Below, one piece after another: positions 11,501 through 26,500 of a stretch of DNA of 64,000 nt (positions are counted from its first letter, which is position 1; the number at the start of each line of letters is the position of its first letter). The notes beneath the pieces are model-generated. The model ran no database searches and was not told where the DNA came from. It saw only the letters and a program-made list of their open reading frames with translations. The stretch comes from Spisula solida (taxonomy: Eukaryota > Mollusca > Bivalvia > Venerida > Mactridae). The DNA is taken from the NCBI GenBank assembly GCA_947247005.1, contig OX365962.1, forward strand, positions 2,577,201 to 2,641,200, in the 5' to 3' direction. The position numbers and the translations under genes were made by a program.

Positions 11501-14500
11501 TAACGTATATCTAGCGGAGGCCAACGTGTATCCGACGCAATGAACGCGATTTTAACGCAGGGGCAGGCGTTAGCAAACTTTCCCAAGCGCAAATGCACGT
11601 TTGTCCAACATAGGGCAACGGGTATATGACGCGATGAACGCGACTGCAACGCAAGTGGTTAGCGCTGACGAACTTTCCATAACGTTTCCGTAACTATGTT
11701 AACTTTGTACAACGGATCGTGTCGTTAGGCATCTCGTTCGTCTTAGTTGGACTAACTTAGGGACCGTTGCACATACCCTAACCTGCGTTGGCACAAGTTC
11801 ACATACGTAAGTTAAAAATACAGATGGTTTATATGTTATGTTGCAATAAGCTATGAGTAATGAATGGACAATAGTTTTATAGGTCCATGAATTGTGATTG
11901 GTTGTTGGCTGTTAATAACAAGACTTGTCATTTGTTACATTGATGTATAATGGACAATGATTGGCTTAATTTAATAAAACAAAGCTTCGGATAAGTTGCA
12001 TGGTATGAAACGTGGATTGTGATTGGTTGGATTGAATGAAAGGTGACTTGTGATTGGTCGGATTCACTTACAGTAAACACAATTTGGGGTTTCTGTCCAA
12101 TTGCCAAATCTGGTACAAGTTGAGACAGCAGATCCCTTCAAGTGATAGTTCTCGTCACAGGAATAAGTGGCTGTGGCCCCTACCAACAAGTTATCAGGTT
12201 CCGTTCTTGTCCCGTTGCTAATGGAAGGTGGCGATCCACATGCTATAAAATAAACAGTGATAAAGTCTATTTAAATATACGCCATTTTAAAACAATATTA
12301 TTTAAGACAAATATGGCTGACAGTTTGTTTACCTAATCAGTTTTCCAGAAATAATTACGAACCAAGTTGCTCATCATTGTGAAAACCAAACAATTTCTAG
12401 ACACATGAGGACCAAATTGAATAACGTAACATGCTTATCGCAAGACTCGCACCCAAACAATGCAGTTCGGCTGACAATCCATTGTTTTGTTCACCATACA
12501 TTTATACAAGGTACCAGGCACGTTGATTAGTTCGTAACGAAACCAACTGAATACTAAATACCTTAAATTGTATTATTCAAAGGTAAATACACGACACAGT
12601 CGGTCAGGGAGGTGATAATACACGACACAGTCGGTCAGGGAGGTGATAATACACGACACAGCCGGGCAGGGATGTGAATATACGACACAGCTGGACAGGG
12701 AGGTGAATACACGACACAGCTGGGCAGGGAGGTGAATACACGACACAGCCGGGCAGGGAGGTGAATACACGACACAGCCGGGCAGGGAGGTGAATACACG
12801 ACACAGTCATGCAGGGAGGTGAATACACGACACAGCCGGGCAGGGAGGTGAATACACGACACAGCCAGACAGGGAGGTGAATACACGACACAGCCGGGCA
12901 AGGAGGTGAATACACGACACAACCGGGCAGGGAGGTGATAATACACGACACAGCCGGGCAGGGAGGTGAATACACGACACAGACGGACAGGGAGGTGAAT
13001 ACACGACACAGCCAGACAGGGAGGTGAATACACGACACAGCCGGGCAAGGAGGTGAATACACGACACAACCGGGCAGGGAGGTGATAATACACGACACAG
13101 CCGGGCAGGGAGGTGAATACACGACACAGCCGGACAGGGAGGTGATAATACACGACACAGCCGGACAGGGAGGTGATAATGCACAACACAGTCGGGCAGG
13201 GAGGTGAATACACGACACAGCCTGGCAGGGAGGTGAATACACGACACAGCCTGGCAGGGAGGTGAATACACGACACAGCCTGGCAGGAAGGTGAATACAC
13301 GACACAGCCGGGCAGGGAGGTGAATACACGACACAGCCGGGCAGGGAGGTGAATACACGACAAAGCCGGGCAGGGAGGTGAATACACGACACAGTCGGAC
13401 AGGGAAGTGAATACACGACACAGCCGGACAGGGAGGTGATTATACACGACACAGCCGGACAGGGAGGTGAATACACGACACAGTCGGACAGGGAGGTGAA
13501 TACACGACACAGCCGGGCAGGGAGGTGAATACACGACACACCCGGACAGGGAGATGAGAATGTAACGGGGTAAACTTTTACTGATGTGAGACCTCCCGAT
13601 AGTTAGTTACCTTTTATGTAATATTGTATATCGTAGCTGTCAAACTGGCCGAACTACTTTCGTAGTATTCACCTTTTTAACCTTTGAGGTGTGGTTTTCG
13701 GACAATGCTTGTTGTTGATTGGTTGATTATCTGTGTCGTCACGTCATCGCGGGAAATGTAATATTTCCTCGCTGACATATTGGATTTGGAGAAGACGGTT
13801 GTCTTTTTGGGACTCTGAGTTGAATTGGGTTTTATGGCTAATAGAGATTTATGGTGGTATGTATTGCTTCTTGGTTTCGATGGTTTAATTGTCATGTCTT
13901 TCGTTATTCTTGAAATGAGTGTGCTGTTGACAATTCCGATGAATTTACTCTTTCGGTAATTCTGGTATTTACGCGTTTTCGCGACATATGTAAAATGGCA
14001 GTATAGACTATTAAACTTCTTTATAATTATCACATCCATTTCTGAGCACATTGTAATGTTAATATTTCAGAGCTAACAGCATCCACTTAACATCACGAGA
14101 GATGGACGGACGTATGTGAACAGTACCACATATTGGTGAGTTTTGTATAGTTGATGTACTCTGTATTTTGATTGTTTTTATCTAATTGTAAACCTGTATG
14201 ATTACCAGTGAAGTCGGCCACTAGACTTATTAATGATTATAATGTATATGTATGTACATTGGTGCTGTCCAAGATGAAATGGTTAGTTCATCTTTCTGTA
14301 ATGACCTGTTATACATGTATGGTTATTTCCAGGAACATCATATAATTATGTACATGTATGACTGGGAGTTATTGTTGTTTATTTCAGGTCACAGTCTGTT
14401 TGAGTCTGTTCGGATCTGTTCAGTTTGGTTGAGTCTATTAACTTTATTCCATTGGAAGGAACTGTTCGTTATAACATCTATTGGACTTATTATATGTAAC

Positions 14501-17500
14501 GAATAAAGTCATCATATTATATTTGACACATCAATTTCTACAAATTAAAAGGGACAGTATAATTGAATCCAGTGTTATGTTTTCTGTACTTAATTACACA
14601 TGCAGAAATACATAAAGTTACAAATACACGACACAGACGGACAGGGAGGTGAATACACGACACAGCCGGACAGGGAGGTGAATACACGACACAGCCGGGC
14701 AGGGAGGTGAATACACGACACAATCGGGCAGGGAGGTGAATACACGACACAGACGGACAGGGAGGTGAATACACGACGCAGCCGGACAGGGAGGTGAATA
14801 CACGACACAGCCGGACAGGGAGGTGAATACACGACACAGTCGGACAGGGAGGTGATAATCCACCCAGAAAACTAACAATCACGTGGAGGGTTTCAGACGC
14901 AGATATATAACTTACGAGATCCACAGTTTGGTGTAGGTGTCCAGTTTTGTGGTGTGGCACTACCAGCAGTGTCTACACACGTCACAACTTCCGGTCCCTC
15001 TAATGTATAACCATCATTACACACGTAGAATAACTGTGACCCTTTTGTTTTTTGATAGGTTTGTATGTTCGAGATGAAAGCGTTTGCAACGATAGGGGCA
15101 TCAGGGCACACTGAAATATTTGACAAACCTTTCAAATATACATAGTACTGATTGGTCAATTTTGACACACTTTCAAATACACATAGTACTGATTGGTCAA
15201 TTTTGACACACTTTCAAATACACATAGTACTGATTCGTAAATTTTGACACACTTTCAAATATACATAGTACTGATTGGTCAGTTTTGACACACTTTCAAA
15301 TACACATAGTACTGATTGGTAAATTTCGACACACTTTCAAATACACATAGTACTGATTGGTCAATTTTGACACACTTTCAAATACACATAGTACTGATTG
15401 GTCAGTTTGACACACTTTCAAATACACATAGTACTGATTGGTCAATTTTGACACACTTTCAAATATACATAGTACTGATTGATCAGTTTGGACACACTTT
15501 CAAATATACATAGTACTGATTAGTCAGTTTTAAATACATGTATACAAAGATCTGATTGGTTAGTTTTGACACAATTCCAAATACACATAGTACTGATTGG
15601 TCAGTTTTGACACAGTTCTAAAATACATGTACACATGTACTGATAGGTCAGTTTTGATCCAAACTTTAAAATATTAAACTAACTACTCCTTTGTCAGTTT
15701 TGCCACATTTTTGTCAAATGTCCTCATCAAGTACCTACAGACATGCAGAAAGATGTTAAAACTACCGTATTCACCAGCTTATAAGTCACATTTAATCATA
15801 AGACGCATCTGTGTAATGTTTTATCAAAGCACTTATGGAAATTGTAACCTTACGTTCAATTTAAATGTTTTTATATTTTTTTACACTTACAATGTCATTA
15901 AAAGTTTGTGTGCAAAATAGCATCAAACATTATGATCACAGTTAAACGTATTTTGGGGGTAGAAAAGTGACCAATTAGAAAGTGGTTCGGTGTAGTTACC
16001 TGATTTACAGTACGGGATCTCCGTCCATCTACCACTGTCCATACAGGTTATGTTCTCTGGACCGCTAAGCTCGTAACCAGTTTTACATACATACTGAACA
16101 ACTGCTCCAACAAACTTGTTCTCAGGGGTAGATCTGTCAGCATTATCAACATTCGGTATCGACAGACACTCTATAACATAATTATATATAACGATACAAT
16201 TTAAGATTTCAATTTTACGGATTTAAGATTTCAATTTCACAAATCCGCGATTTCAATTTCGAAAATTGAAACTGGCTTCATGAAAGTGTGAATGTGCGAC
16301 ACTGTGTGTCGATCATTACGTCGAAAAAAGTAAATCTTTGAAGTTGAAATCGTTTATCCAAGAAGTTGAAATCGTAAGTCCGTGAAATTAAGATTGTGAA
16401 TTCATAACGTTGACACGTCGTGACATCCGGCGTATCGTATATGTAACTTACGATCTTGCAAGATACGATATTAAACAATCACTTCGGGGTAATACGACCT
16501 AAAGCATTAACACACTGCAGTGGTATTCCTTGTATTAAATACCTTTAAAGTGAAAAAAGCGTTAGTACTTACCTAACACACATTGCTGCATACTTGTCCA
16601 CACTCCTGTATTACCTACTAACTGACATGTGATCGATTGTGTGACTTGTGGCGCCGAGGTGGTTATAGGTTCTGGCTCTGTAGTGGTTGTGGTTGGTAGT
16701 TCGGTGGTTGTGGTTGTCTGTTGATAGACCACAGTCTCATTGAAGTCTGTCTCATTACCGCTGTATGTCTCATTATCCATCTCATAGTCAGAGGGGATAT
16801 CTGTAATGGTGGTGGTAGGGTAATTTGTCGTGGTAGTAAGATACCCTTCACCGTCAGCATCGCTAGCCTCCACGGTAGGACGTACAATAACCAGATTACC
16901 ATCAACACCCTTGCCGGCACTCTCATTCCCTCGCTGTGTGTTGTCGGTAGACGGTGTAGGTGTGGAGAAGTAGTAGCCGGATACACAGGTGTATCGGAGA
17001 GTATCATTGATAAAGTAAACTGTTTCATTGAATGGCATGGTTTCGTTGAACACGAATATTGCGTGTTTGCTCGCTTTTGGTGTTCCGCACGTGACCTCTG
17101 TAAATACACAACAAACTGGCTATCAATGACAGCTCTTAAACAATTATAGTCCAGTTAGGATATTGTGACAGTGACGTTGCAGTTTATGTGTACGCCAAAA
17201 ATCACAATCATTGTCTAAACAGGTAGAGCGAAGTGTAGTATATTAGTTTATCATTGAAATTATAGTTGTTTGTACAGTATAAACCTTTATAATTGGTTTT
17301 ACACCGTTATAGTGGACTCGACCGCTGCGTCACTGTATTTTTATCCTGACTGGAATATAACTCCAGCGCGATAAATTGCAGTACAAAAACAAACACAGTA
17401 CAATAATTCTACTCTGTAGTATGTACAGTCTAGGAGTGTGCTCCAGGAAGCGGTATTTGTCTGGTTATCATAACATACACCGCTGGTTGTGTTTGAATAA

Positions 17501-20500
17501 GTAATAAAGCATGCTCCTTTCCACAAGCACGAATTGGAAATATGATGTACTTAACGCTGTACTATTTAGTTTGTAAAAATATGATATCTCGATATTAACT
17601 GAGGATGCTGACGTAACGTCAAACGCTGCTACCCATGCTAAAATTCGTTGGTTTGATAATTAAAAATGTGAAGTATTCAATTACTATTCATCCTATTTTC
17701 TTCACAAAAGTATCAAAATACACAGAAATATTAAGGCTTTAATCAATTATTAAAAGTGTAATAGTTTAATAACATTGATATGTAAAAACACACCAATTGC
17801 CGAAAAGCGTGCGTCATATGTAACATTTATTTTAAAGACGCAGTACCTTATATTAAATTATTCTATTGAGCAAAACTGAAAATTCGGCAAATTTTGCATG
17901 CGTTGTCTTGGAACGTGAATACGATATTGGTGTTATTTTGACGGTTGTGCATACGTTAATAAACGAGATGGATGTGTTTTCAGGAGCTAGTGTGTTGTGT
18001 CATTTCCCCTTAAAATAGCTAAAAGAATAAGACATGTTGAGCTTTAAAATGATGACAAAAATTTGTTAACTCATAAAATTTAACGATTGTTAGATAAGTT
18101 TAGTTCGCTTTCTTCACAGAATCTGTATAAGTAATAATAAACGAAATATAAGCATTTGCATCGTTGTAGTGACCGGAATACGAATACTTAAAATTGTCCC
18201 ACTTTAAACAAAATAACTAAAAAAATACTCCAAGTATTTTAATATACAAAAATAAACACTTTTCCATTTGCTTTTTGTATTTTAATTTGTTTTATAAAGT
18301 TCGCTTATTTTCCTGTGTAAAATAACGGTATTGTCTTTGAAATACCTGCAATAATGACATTTCTATATACAGATGAGTGATACTTAAAATTGTCCCACCT
18401 TAAAAAAGTTGACGCCATTTGAAAGAAAACAACCACCCTATATTTAGATGTTATTAAAGCGAATAATATGCACTTTTATAGTATTTGTATAACATTTGAA
18501 ATATGATTTAATGTTAATATGTCATGTATTAAAAATACAAAATGAAATAAAAATATGCCTGGTGTAAAATTATAGCATTTAGGTGACCCCTTTTACCGTG
18601 TACAAACTATAGAATTTCGCAAAATTTTGACGTTACGCGTATTGTGTTACGCTTATGGGTCGCAACTTTTGACGTTACAATCGTCTATAAGCGCAATTAG
18701 AATGATTGTACCTGTGCATTCTGGGAGTGGGCTCCAGGAAGCGGTGTTTGTAGTGTTATCATAAACACATACAGTAGAATTATTGTCAAGGATCAGGTAA
18801 CCTTGGTTACAATTGTATTCAACGGTTGTTCCAACAGTTGTTGACGTCACACCATCACTGTAACCATTTGCAATTTCTGGTACTTTGGGACAGACTAAAA
18901 TAAAAACGACAAAAATATCGTCATCAAATGCATAGTATTTAATGTATATTATTATACCTCACGTGACCTCTCAATGTATTTTCCCCATAGACCTTCCGTG
19001 GGATATTTTGTTCGATCACTATGTGATATTTTGTTCGATCACTAGTAGTCTAGTAAAAACGAGACTGGGCTATTTATAGAAATTTGTACTATTTTAGTCC
19101 GGAAAACACCCTGCTAGAGAGTCTCCGTATGCTATTTATATGTTTGGGTATATTTAACATGCTATTTTTAGTAAATCTTGTCGATTTCAACCGTTGAAAC
19201 TGACAAGATTTACTAACAATAGCACAAAATCATTAGAAACTTATACGGACTGAGATTGTACATGTAAAATTATCATAACGGCAATCTAAATTCTGCTTAC
19301 ATTTGTTGATGTTTTATTTCGCAAAATGGTTGTAATTTTGTTCAGTATAATGAAATAAATAACACATGGCTGCTCGGGTGACAGTAAATAATACCAACCC
19401 TTGAATAGTCATATCACCCGAGGCGAATATTCTCGGGTTGGTATTATTTACTATCACCCTCGCGGCCATGTGTTATTTATATAATAACAGTAGTGCAGGG
19501 TAGGTGACTTAGTCGCCAGTTGAAAAATCTGACTCATTTGTCTGGTTCCCGATGTGTATGATGTTTGCCATAAAGGCTACAGGTAACTTATCATTGATAA
19601 AGAGTATTTTATCAATTTTAAAGGTGCTGCTTCACAGATTGGGATAAAACTTTTGTATATCGTGATTTTCCAACCTAACCAAGTATTGATGTAATAGAAA
19701 GCCACTGACGGTTGATTTATGAAAGATTTGGTGAAAATAAGCAATTTTAACCACTCTCGATATAGCCCACTGAGTATTTTTTTCTTGAAAAAAAAGCGCT
19801 AAGTTTCCTTCCAACATGCTTTGTGAATTATGTAATTCACACATGATCGAACTGTAACATCAACAAACTACAGCGTAAACATCAGTGAGGAATTTGGTTC
19901 GTTTTTCGATACGTTTTCATCCAATGCGAACAAATTACAGGCAATTTAAGTAATAGTAGTGTTAATTCTATAGGGTATTAATACCCTATAGAATTGTTGA
20001 TGTAAAAATACTAAATAACTACAAAACGCTGAAGTTTCTCAAGTTATTTTAGATGTCAGTGTGGTTGTTTATTGGATATACAGGCAACTATACCAAAATT
20101 ACGCGAATATTTGACAATTTTATTTTATTTTTGCAATACACCAATATGTGAGGCAGTCCCTTTAAGTTATCTAAGATATCATTATGTTTATAAAAAATGT
20201 GTTTGTTGTGTACTCGTTTTATTAATGATTCAGTTACTTGTGGTATAGGCCTGGTACCATCTAAACCCGGCGGAGATCTGTAGTAGACCAAAGATGGCGG
20301 AACTAGACTACATAATGTACGCATAATTATATACTAAACGGATTTAAAAACACGACACTGGGGTGTGTCGCTGTATAGCAGACATTTCAAGTTAATGCTA
20401 GTACCTGAATAGTGCAGATTAAAGGTATATGTATTGGCGTCATTTTGGTACTAAGATAATACAAATCAGATGAGTATTAACAAATATATAGAACAATCAA

Positions 20501-23500
20501 TACGTCGATCCAGTAAACAAAAGTCGCATTCTGACAAATTGACAATACACGAAGCATTACATTAACCATACATACAATATATACAGTGAAGTTCCGCTTA
20601 TAAGACCATTTAGCGAATCGGTCTTATAGCGGACCTTTTTTCTAAATTTAATACTCTGCGACCACAACATTGCAAAAATCTGCATGCTTTCGAAATAACT
20701 GAAGTGGTCCTATTAGCGGAACTTCACTGAAGTAGTAACATTTTTATTTTCACCAATATGTTCTATTGTGGTGCCTGCTTACACGATTACAGACTTTTTA
20801 CTGGGATGTGTGTAAAGATCAAGTACTTTTAGACTAATGCTTCATTCAACTATATAACCGGTGAAATACTTTACCAGAATTGAGCTGCCGGCGATAGGCA
20901 AACACAAAAAGTAGCGATCGCGAGTTAGTTATGTCAGAATACAAGTAATTTTCAATGTCTTAATTTTAAAAGAACAACCATTCAACCTACATGACGTTCC
21001 ACTTACCTACTTGACACTTTGGTGAGGGCTGACTCCATACTGCACCGGCCAAACATTCTACTGTATTGCCAGCCACTAACCCGAAACCTTTGTTACATGT
21101 GTACGTCACCACGACACCAACTTCTGTATTGTTAGGAGTCTCAAACGATGCATTATCGACGGCTGGTACATCAGGACAAGCTAAGGAATGAAATGTAAAG
21201 ATGCAGTATTAGGTATAAAGGCTGTTTTATCAAAGCACAAAATCTTAAACTTACGTTCAACTTTAAATTATTTATAAATATTTTACGACTATAAAATAGT
21301 GGGAAATGGATTTGCAATACCAATAATCATTCTATTAAGAACTCATGCAAACCATATCTGTCCCCAAAGGTGCAGTTGTTGAAGAATTATTAAGAATTTA
21401 AATTTGAACGTAACTTTACGATTTCCGTAAGTGCTTTGATAATACAGTACCCAGGTCTGTTAGACAGTAAGAACACATTGAATAAACTGATAGCAAATCG
21501 TCATTTATTTAGGACAGTCGTGAGCTGTCTCACATAAATATACAATGCTTTTAGTTCAACTTAGATTTTGCGAACTTCCAGTAAAAACAGATCTGAAAAA
21601 GGCATTCTGGGATGTCTAACTGGTAAAATTGATATAACATGTCGTATTTTAATATACAATGTACATTTGCAATGCAAAGGGATCCATATACCGGTAGTTC
21701 AAACGTGTTTTAGTCGGATTTTTTTTATCATTTTTTGAAACGTGGTTCATCTTGAAGTTCACCACCTTTAAAGTTACGAAGAATTTATTAATTTTTGTAT
21801 CTATGAAAAACACCATAAACTCGTATATTTTGGACTTTATCTTACAACGGAGATAGTTAGGATGTTCCTTTGGTAACTAGTCGGATTAACGATTAACAAA
21901 TAATCCACTGGTAGAACTGATCGGACCCACAGATCAGATGATGTATAGTCCAGTCCGGATAAAAATCCAATGACGCAGCGATCGAGTCGACTATAACGGT
22001 GTAAAACCAATTACAAAGGCTTATTCTGTACAAAACAACTATGATCAGTGCTAAACGAACATACTAAACTTCACTCTACCTGTTTAGACAATGGTTGTGA
22101 GTTTTTGCGTACACATAAACTGCAACGTCACTGTCACAATATCCAACTGGACTATACTGTACAAACAACTATAATTTCAATGCTAAACTAGCATACTAAA
22201 CTTCGCTCTACCTGTTTCGTCAATGGTTGTGAATTTATGCGTACACATAAACTGCAACGTCACTGTCACAGTATCCTGACTGGACTTTACTGTACAAACA
22301 ACTATAATTTCAATGCTAAACTAACATACTAAACTTCGCTCTTCCTGTTTAGACAATAGTTGTGAGTTTATGCATACACATAAACTGCAACGTCACTGTC
22401 ACAATATCCTAACTGGACTTTACTGTACAAACAACTATAATTTCAATGCTAAACTAGCATACTAAACTTCGCTCTTCCTGTTTAGACAATAGTTGTGAGT
22501 ATATGCATACACATAAACTGCAACGTCACTGTCACAGTATCCTGACTGGACTACACAATGACACAATTACTGACCTGTCCTCATACAAGATGGCGCTTGT
22601 GTCCACTGGTAACTACTACCCTGTCGCTGACATTGTATGGAGTCTTGTCCTGTCATTTGGTATCCATCATTACATGTATAATTGACCCATTTATTCAGGT
22701 GTTTGTCAATCGGCTCACCGTAATAGCCATTCTCGATTGTAGGCGGGTTGTTACATACAGCTGTCAACATAAAATGTTCAATGATTAGAGAATAGAACAT
22801 GACAGAACAGGACCGAAACTTGAACATAGACTCGGGGATAATCACCCCGCGGTGAGCAGGGCCCGCCGAACCTTGAACATTGGGATAATCAGCCCGCGAC
22901 GAGCAGGGCCCGCCGAACCTTGAACATTGGGATAATCAGCCCGCATTGAGCAGGGCCCGCCGAACCTTGAACATAGACTCGGGGATAATCAGCCCGCTGT
23001 GAGCATAAAAGATCGAGTAACTAATCCCGATTGCGATGGAAGGCCGATTTACGGATATTCACGGCGACTTATGAGTTCAAGGTCACACTGTAACAAAGTT
23101 GCAATTAACGTAATAAATTGTATCTAAATATGGCAAAATCATTTAATTTCAATGGGGGCGATATTGCATTCTTTTGGCGAAAAACACCATTTTGTGGGGA
23201 CGTAATTTAAAGGAAATTATTAAAGCGTTTTTGGAAATCATTCAAGAATCAAACAGGTATAATAATTATTCTATTACATGTTGATGTATGCAAGTAAACT
23301 TCCAAAAGGCCAGTCTTATACCTGCCCGAACTTGAAAGCAAGTATGACAGCCACTGTAAGCTTGAGATATTTGTTGGTCTAATTATTCATTGGGGATTAA
23401 ATTTCGTGGTTAAGGTCATCCATGAAATCCACGTAATTAAATCCCCCATGAATATTAATGATTTTACAGCAAAGCATACGTGTACACTTATCTATAAATT

Positions 23501-26500
23501 GCCTCGAGATAAAGCAACTAATTATCGATGAAGATTGTTCAATGGACCGACACCAGCGCTCGATATAGACCTGATGCTTGTAATATTTTTACTCGAATAA
23601 GAGTGATAAATCAATGTACAATATACAGAAAATTCGCCGGGACTTTCAAATTTGCTCGAAATAGGCCGGTAACTCGAATCGCTACTCGTATTACCGAGGT
23701 TTTACTGTAGAACGATTCTGATCATAAGATAATATTATTATATGAATACGCAATAATGGTAATTGTATTACCATCAACAAGAAATTGACAGAATGGATCC
23801 AGTAGATGAGTGTCTGAAGTGTCCCAACAATGATCTATCCATTCAGGTTGATGATTGTGACTCCTTTTCTCTGCAATGAAATAAACCGGAAATGACGTCA
23901 CATATCTCGTTAAATAGGAACACGTACAAATTCTATAAATTGCATTCACCGTCTGGCTTTTATCAGGAATAATAACAACAACAGCCAAAAATACGACAAC
24001 AAACTTATTTTACCGAAATCTAGAAATCTATTATCACACTTCGCGCCAAAAGTTTTGGATTTCCGGTGACGTCACTATATATATGTTTAAGTAGACTTGT
24101 CTAAGAGGACATTTCTCAAAGACATAAATAATAATTTTTCGTAAAACACAATATGATACTGATGTTTACTATGTGTGTCAATATTTTGCCCGCCCGGGGG
24201 ACGGCCTGTGACCCAGGGGGAATTAGACATTTTCATTTTTTGATGCCACCAGGAGACAATGCTTACTGTCCAAATAATAATTTTTCATCCGGGTATTTTA
24301 ATAAAAACACGAATAATAGTATCACTGTCGTCTTTCGCGGTGTCGAAATTCCCAGACGAGAGTCTATTCCCCTGGACTCGGAGTCGATAAGGTTGTCTAA
24401 TTCCCGCCTGTTGGGAATATTAGTCTGTCTAATTCCCCCTGTATCCCCGCCACCCCCAGCGGGCATAATATTGACTGGACCAGGTGCATACTTTGGTATG
24501 TTTGGCATTTGAGTAAACACACTGTGCAACCGGTTGTGTCGAGGGCAGCTTTGTTAGTCGAGGGCAGCTTTGTTGGTCGAGGGCAGCTTTGTTGGTCGAG
24601 GGCAGCTTTGTTGGTCGAGGGCAGCTTTGTTGGTCGAGGGCAGCTTTGTTGGTCAAGGGATTCGTATTTGCTTTATCTGATTTAGTTTTCGTTTGTTTTC
24701 AGATTGAAAACGTACGGATTCCTCTAACATTGTCCAATATAATAAAAACATGGCAATATAAAGTATGTCCTGTTTGCAAAACGTTGTGCATTTTCTGAAT
24801 TGACTTATTTCAGCATTTGAAAAATTCTAAATAATTGTATATCAACCTCAAACATTGTCCAATAGATTGTAGAATGTACATTTTGTGTGAGGGTATTGCA
24901 CGGCGAATTTGACTTGATCCTGAGTTCTTGCGTTAATAAATAATAAATAATAAATTTCCGCGATCAATTCGTGCAATATCGGTCCTTGACATTTATGCTG
25001 GTATTACACCTCGAACGTCTTCGTGATAATTCCCGCTTGTGAACACATACAAGCGGGGTATAAATATAGACAATATATAAACTTTAAAAGTATGCAAATA
25101 GAAGGTATAGAGTCGTGTCAACTTCACCGTGCTATACGTTTAAAAAAAACAAATGTATAAACAGATCCAAACAAAATAAGAAGCTTTGATTTCGGAATGC
25201 TAATGACGAAGGCAGATATGAAGCTAACGATGCTGGCAGCTATAGTCCAGTTAGGATATTGTGACAGTGACGTTGCAGTTTATGTGTACGCAAAAAATCA
25301 CAACCATTGTCTAAACAGGTAGAGCGAATATAATATGTTAGTTTAGTATTGCAATTATAGTTGTTTGCACAGTATAGGCATTGATAATTGGTTCGACACC
25401 GTTATAGTGGACTCGACCGCTGCGTCACTGGATTTTTATCCTGACTGGACTATACTCGAGTTACAAAGTTATGTTAGCTATGTATTGGCTGTACTTATAC
25501 TATTATGTCGGATATCATCTTCAATGAGACTAACTTGACGTGATTAAGAAATGGGACCGAAATGTGGTGGTTTTTGTGTTGCCTTGTCTCTTAGTAAATT
25601 CTTAAATTATACATATAGTTGGTATAATGATGACCTGGTAAAATGTCACGGTAAACTACGCAGATGATCGACAGATTGTGTTAGATGTTTGTATCATAAT
25701 TACGACAATTAAAGTTGATGTTAAATGAAGAGGCGGAACTAAATGCAATGCTAATTGATGGGGTGGGTCTCAATTTCTAAGGAATTAATGCAACACTTTA
25801 TATTAAAGGATGCACGGAAGGTTTTGCACTTCACTCTGTCCCATCCAAGATCAAAAGAAAACATAATTCAATGATAAACATTAGCTGCAGTCTCTGACTA
25901 CTGAGCCACGTGGAAAACGATTTTTAATTTTATGAATGAAATTCCATTACTGCACATAGCTTTAATAAGTTAATTTCATTGGTTGAATTGTGCTGTGTCT
26001 TCCTTTGTAAAAGCAAAATCAAGAACGATATGCAAGAGTGACCAATCAAAATAGACTAAGGTGTGGTAATATATACTAGTATTCACTGAATTAAGGACAT
26101 GGAGTATGATCTATAGAGGGTGGGTGCATGCTTTTTTCAAATGCATTTTATTCTTCAAATTGATATTTGATGGGTACAGTAAGCATAGCATTATGATGCT
26201 ATACATATACCCTTGAAGTTAAACAAAAAATAAATATTAATAAAGTGAATTTATTGAAGTATGACAGCATTTTCAATGTAAATCTTGCTCGTTCGCAAAC
26301 AAAAAAACTGCCCAAGGGTACTTGCTAAAATGTATACCATTCTTACAATATAACTCTAGGGAACAAACTCTTACTTAGTTTAAGACTGAAAAATGATACT
26401 TACAAAGATATTCGAGAAACATTGCCATTTTTCTACTTTCGGTTTGCAAGGTCATTGATGATCATTGATTTTTTGCATGATACAAGTTCATGAATTTGTT

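Noticed and set aside
12604..13539. 311-, 299- and 204-codon minus ORFs (SPPCPAVSCIHLPAR-type repeats)
   Set aside because: They are the 29-bp minisatellite read in three frames. The unit is not a multiple of three and all frames are open, so there is no frame-specific constraint.
13677..14051. 124-codon minus ORF in the sequence splitting the 29-bp array
   Set aside because: No domain, no splice sites in phase with the host gene; kept only as part of the insert description.
24153..24512. 119-codon plus ORF
   Set aside because: Crosses the GC-rich ends of a MITE-like element; the Pro-rich end comes from the inverted repeat.
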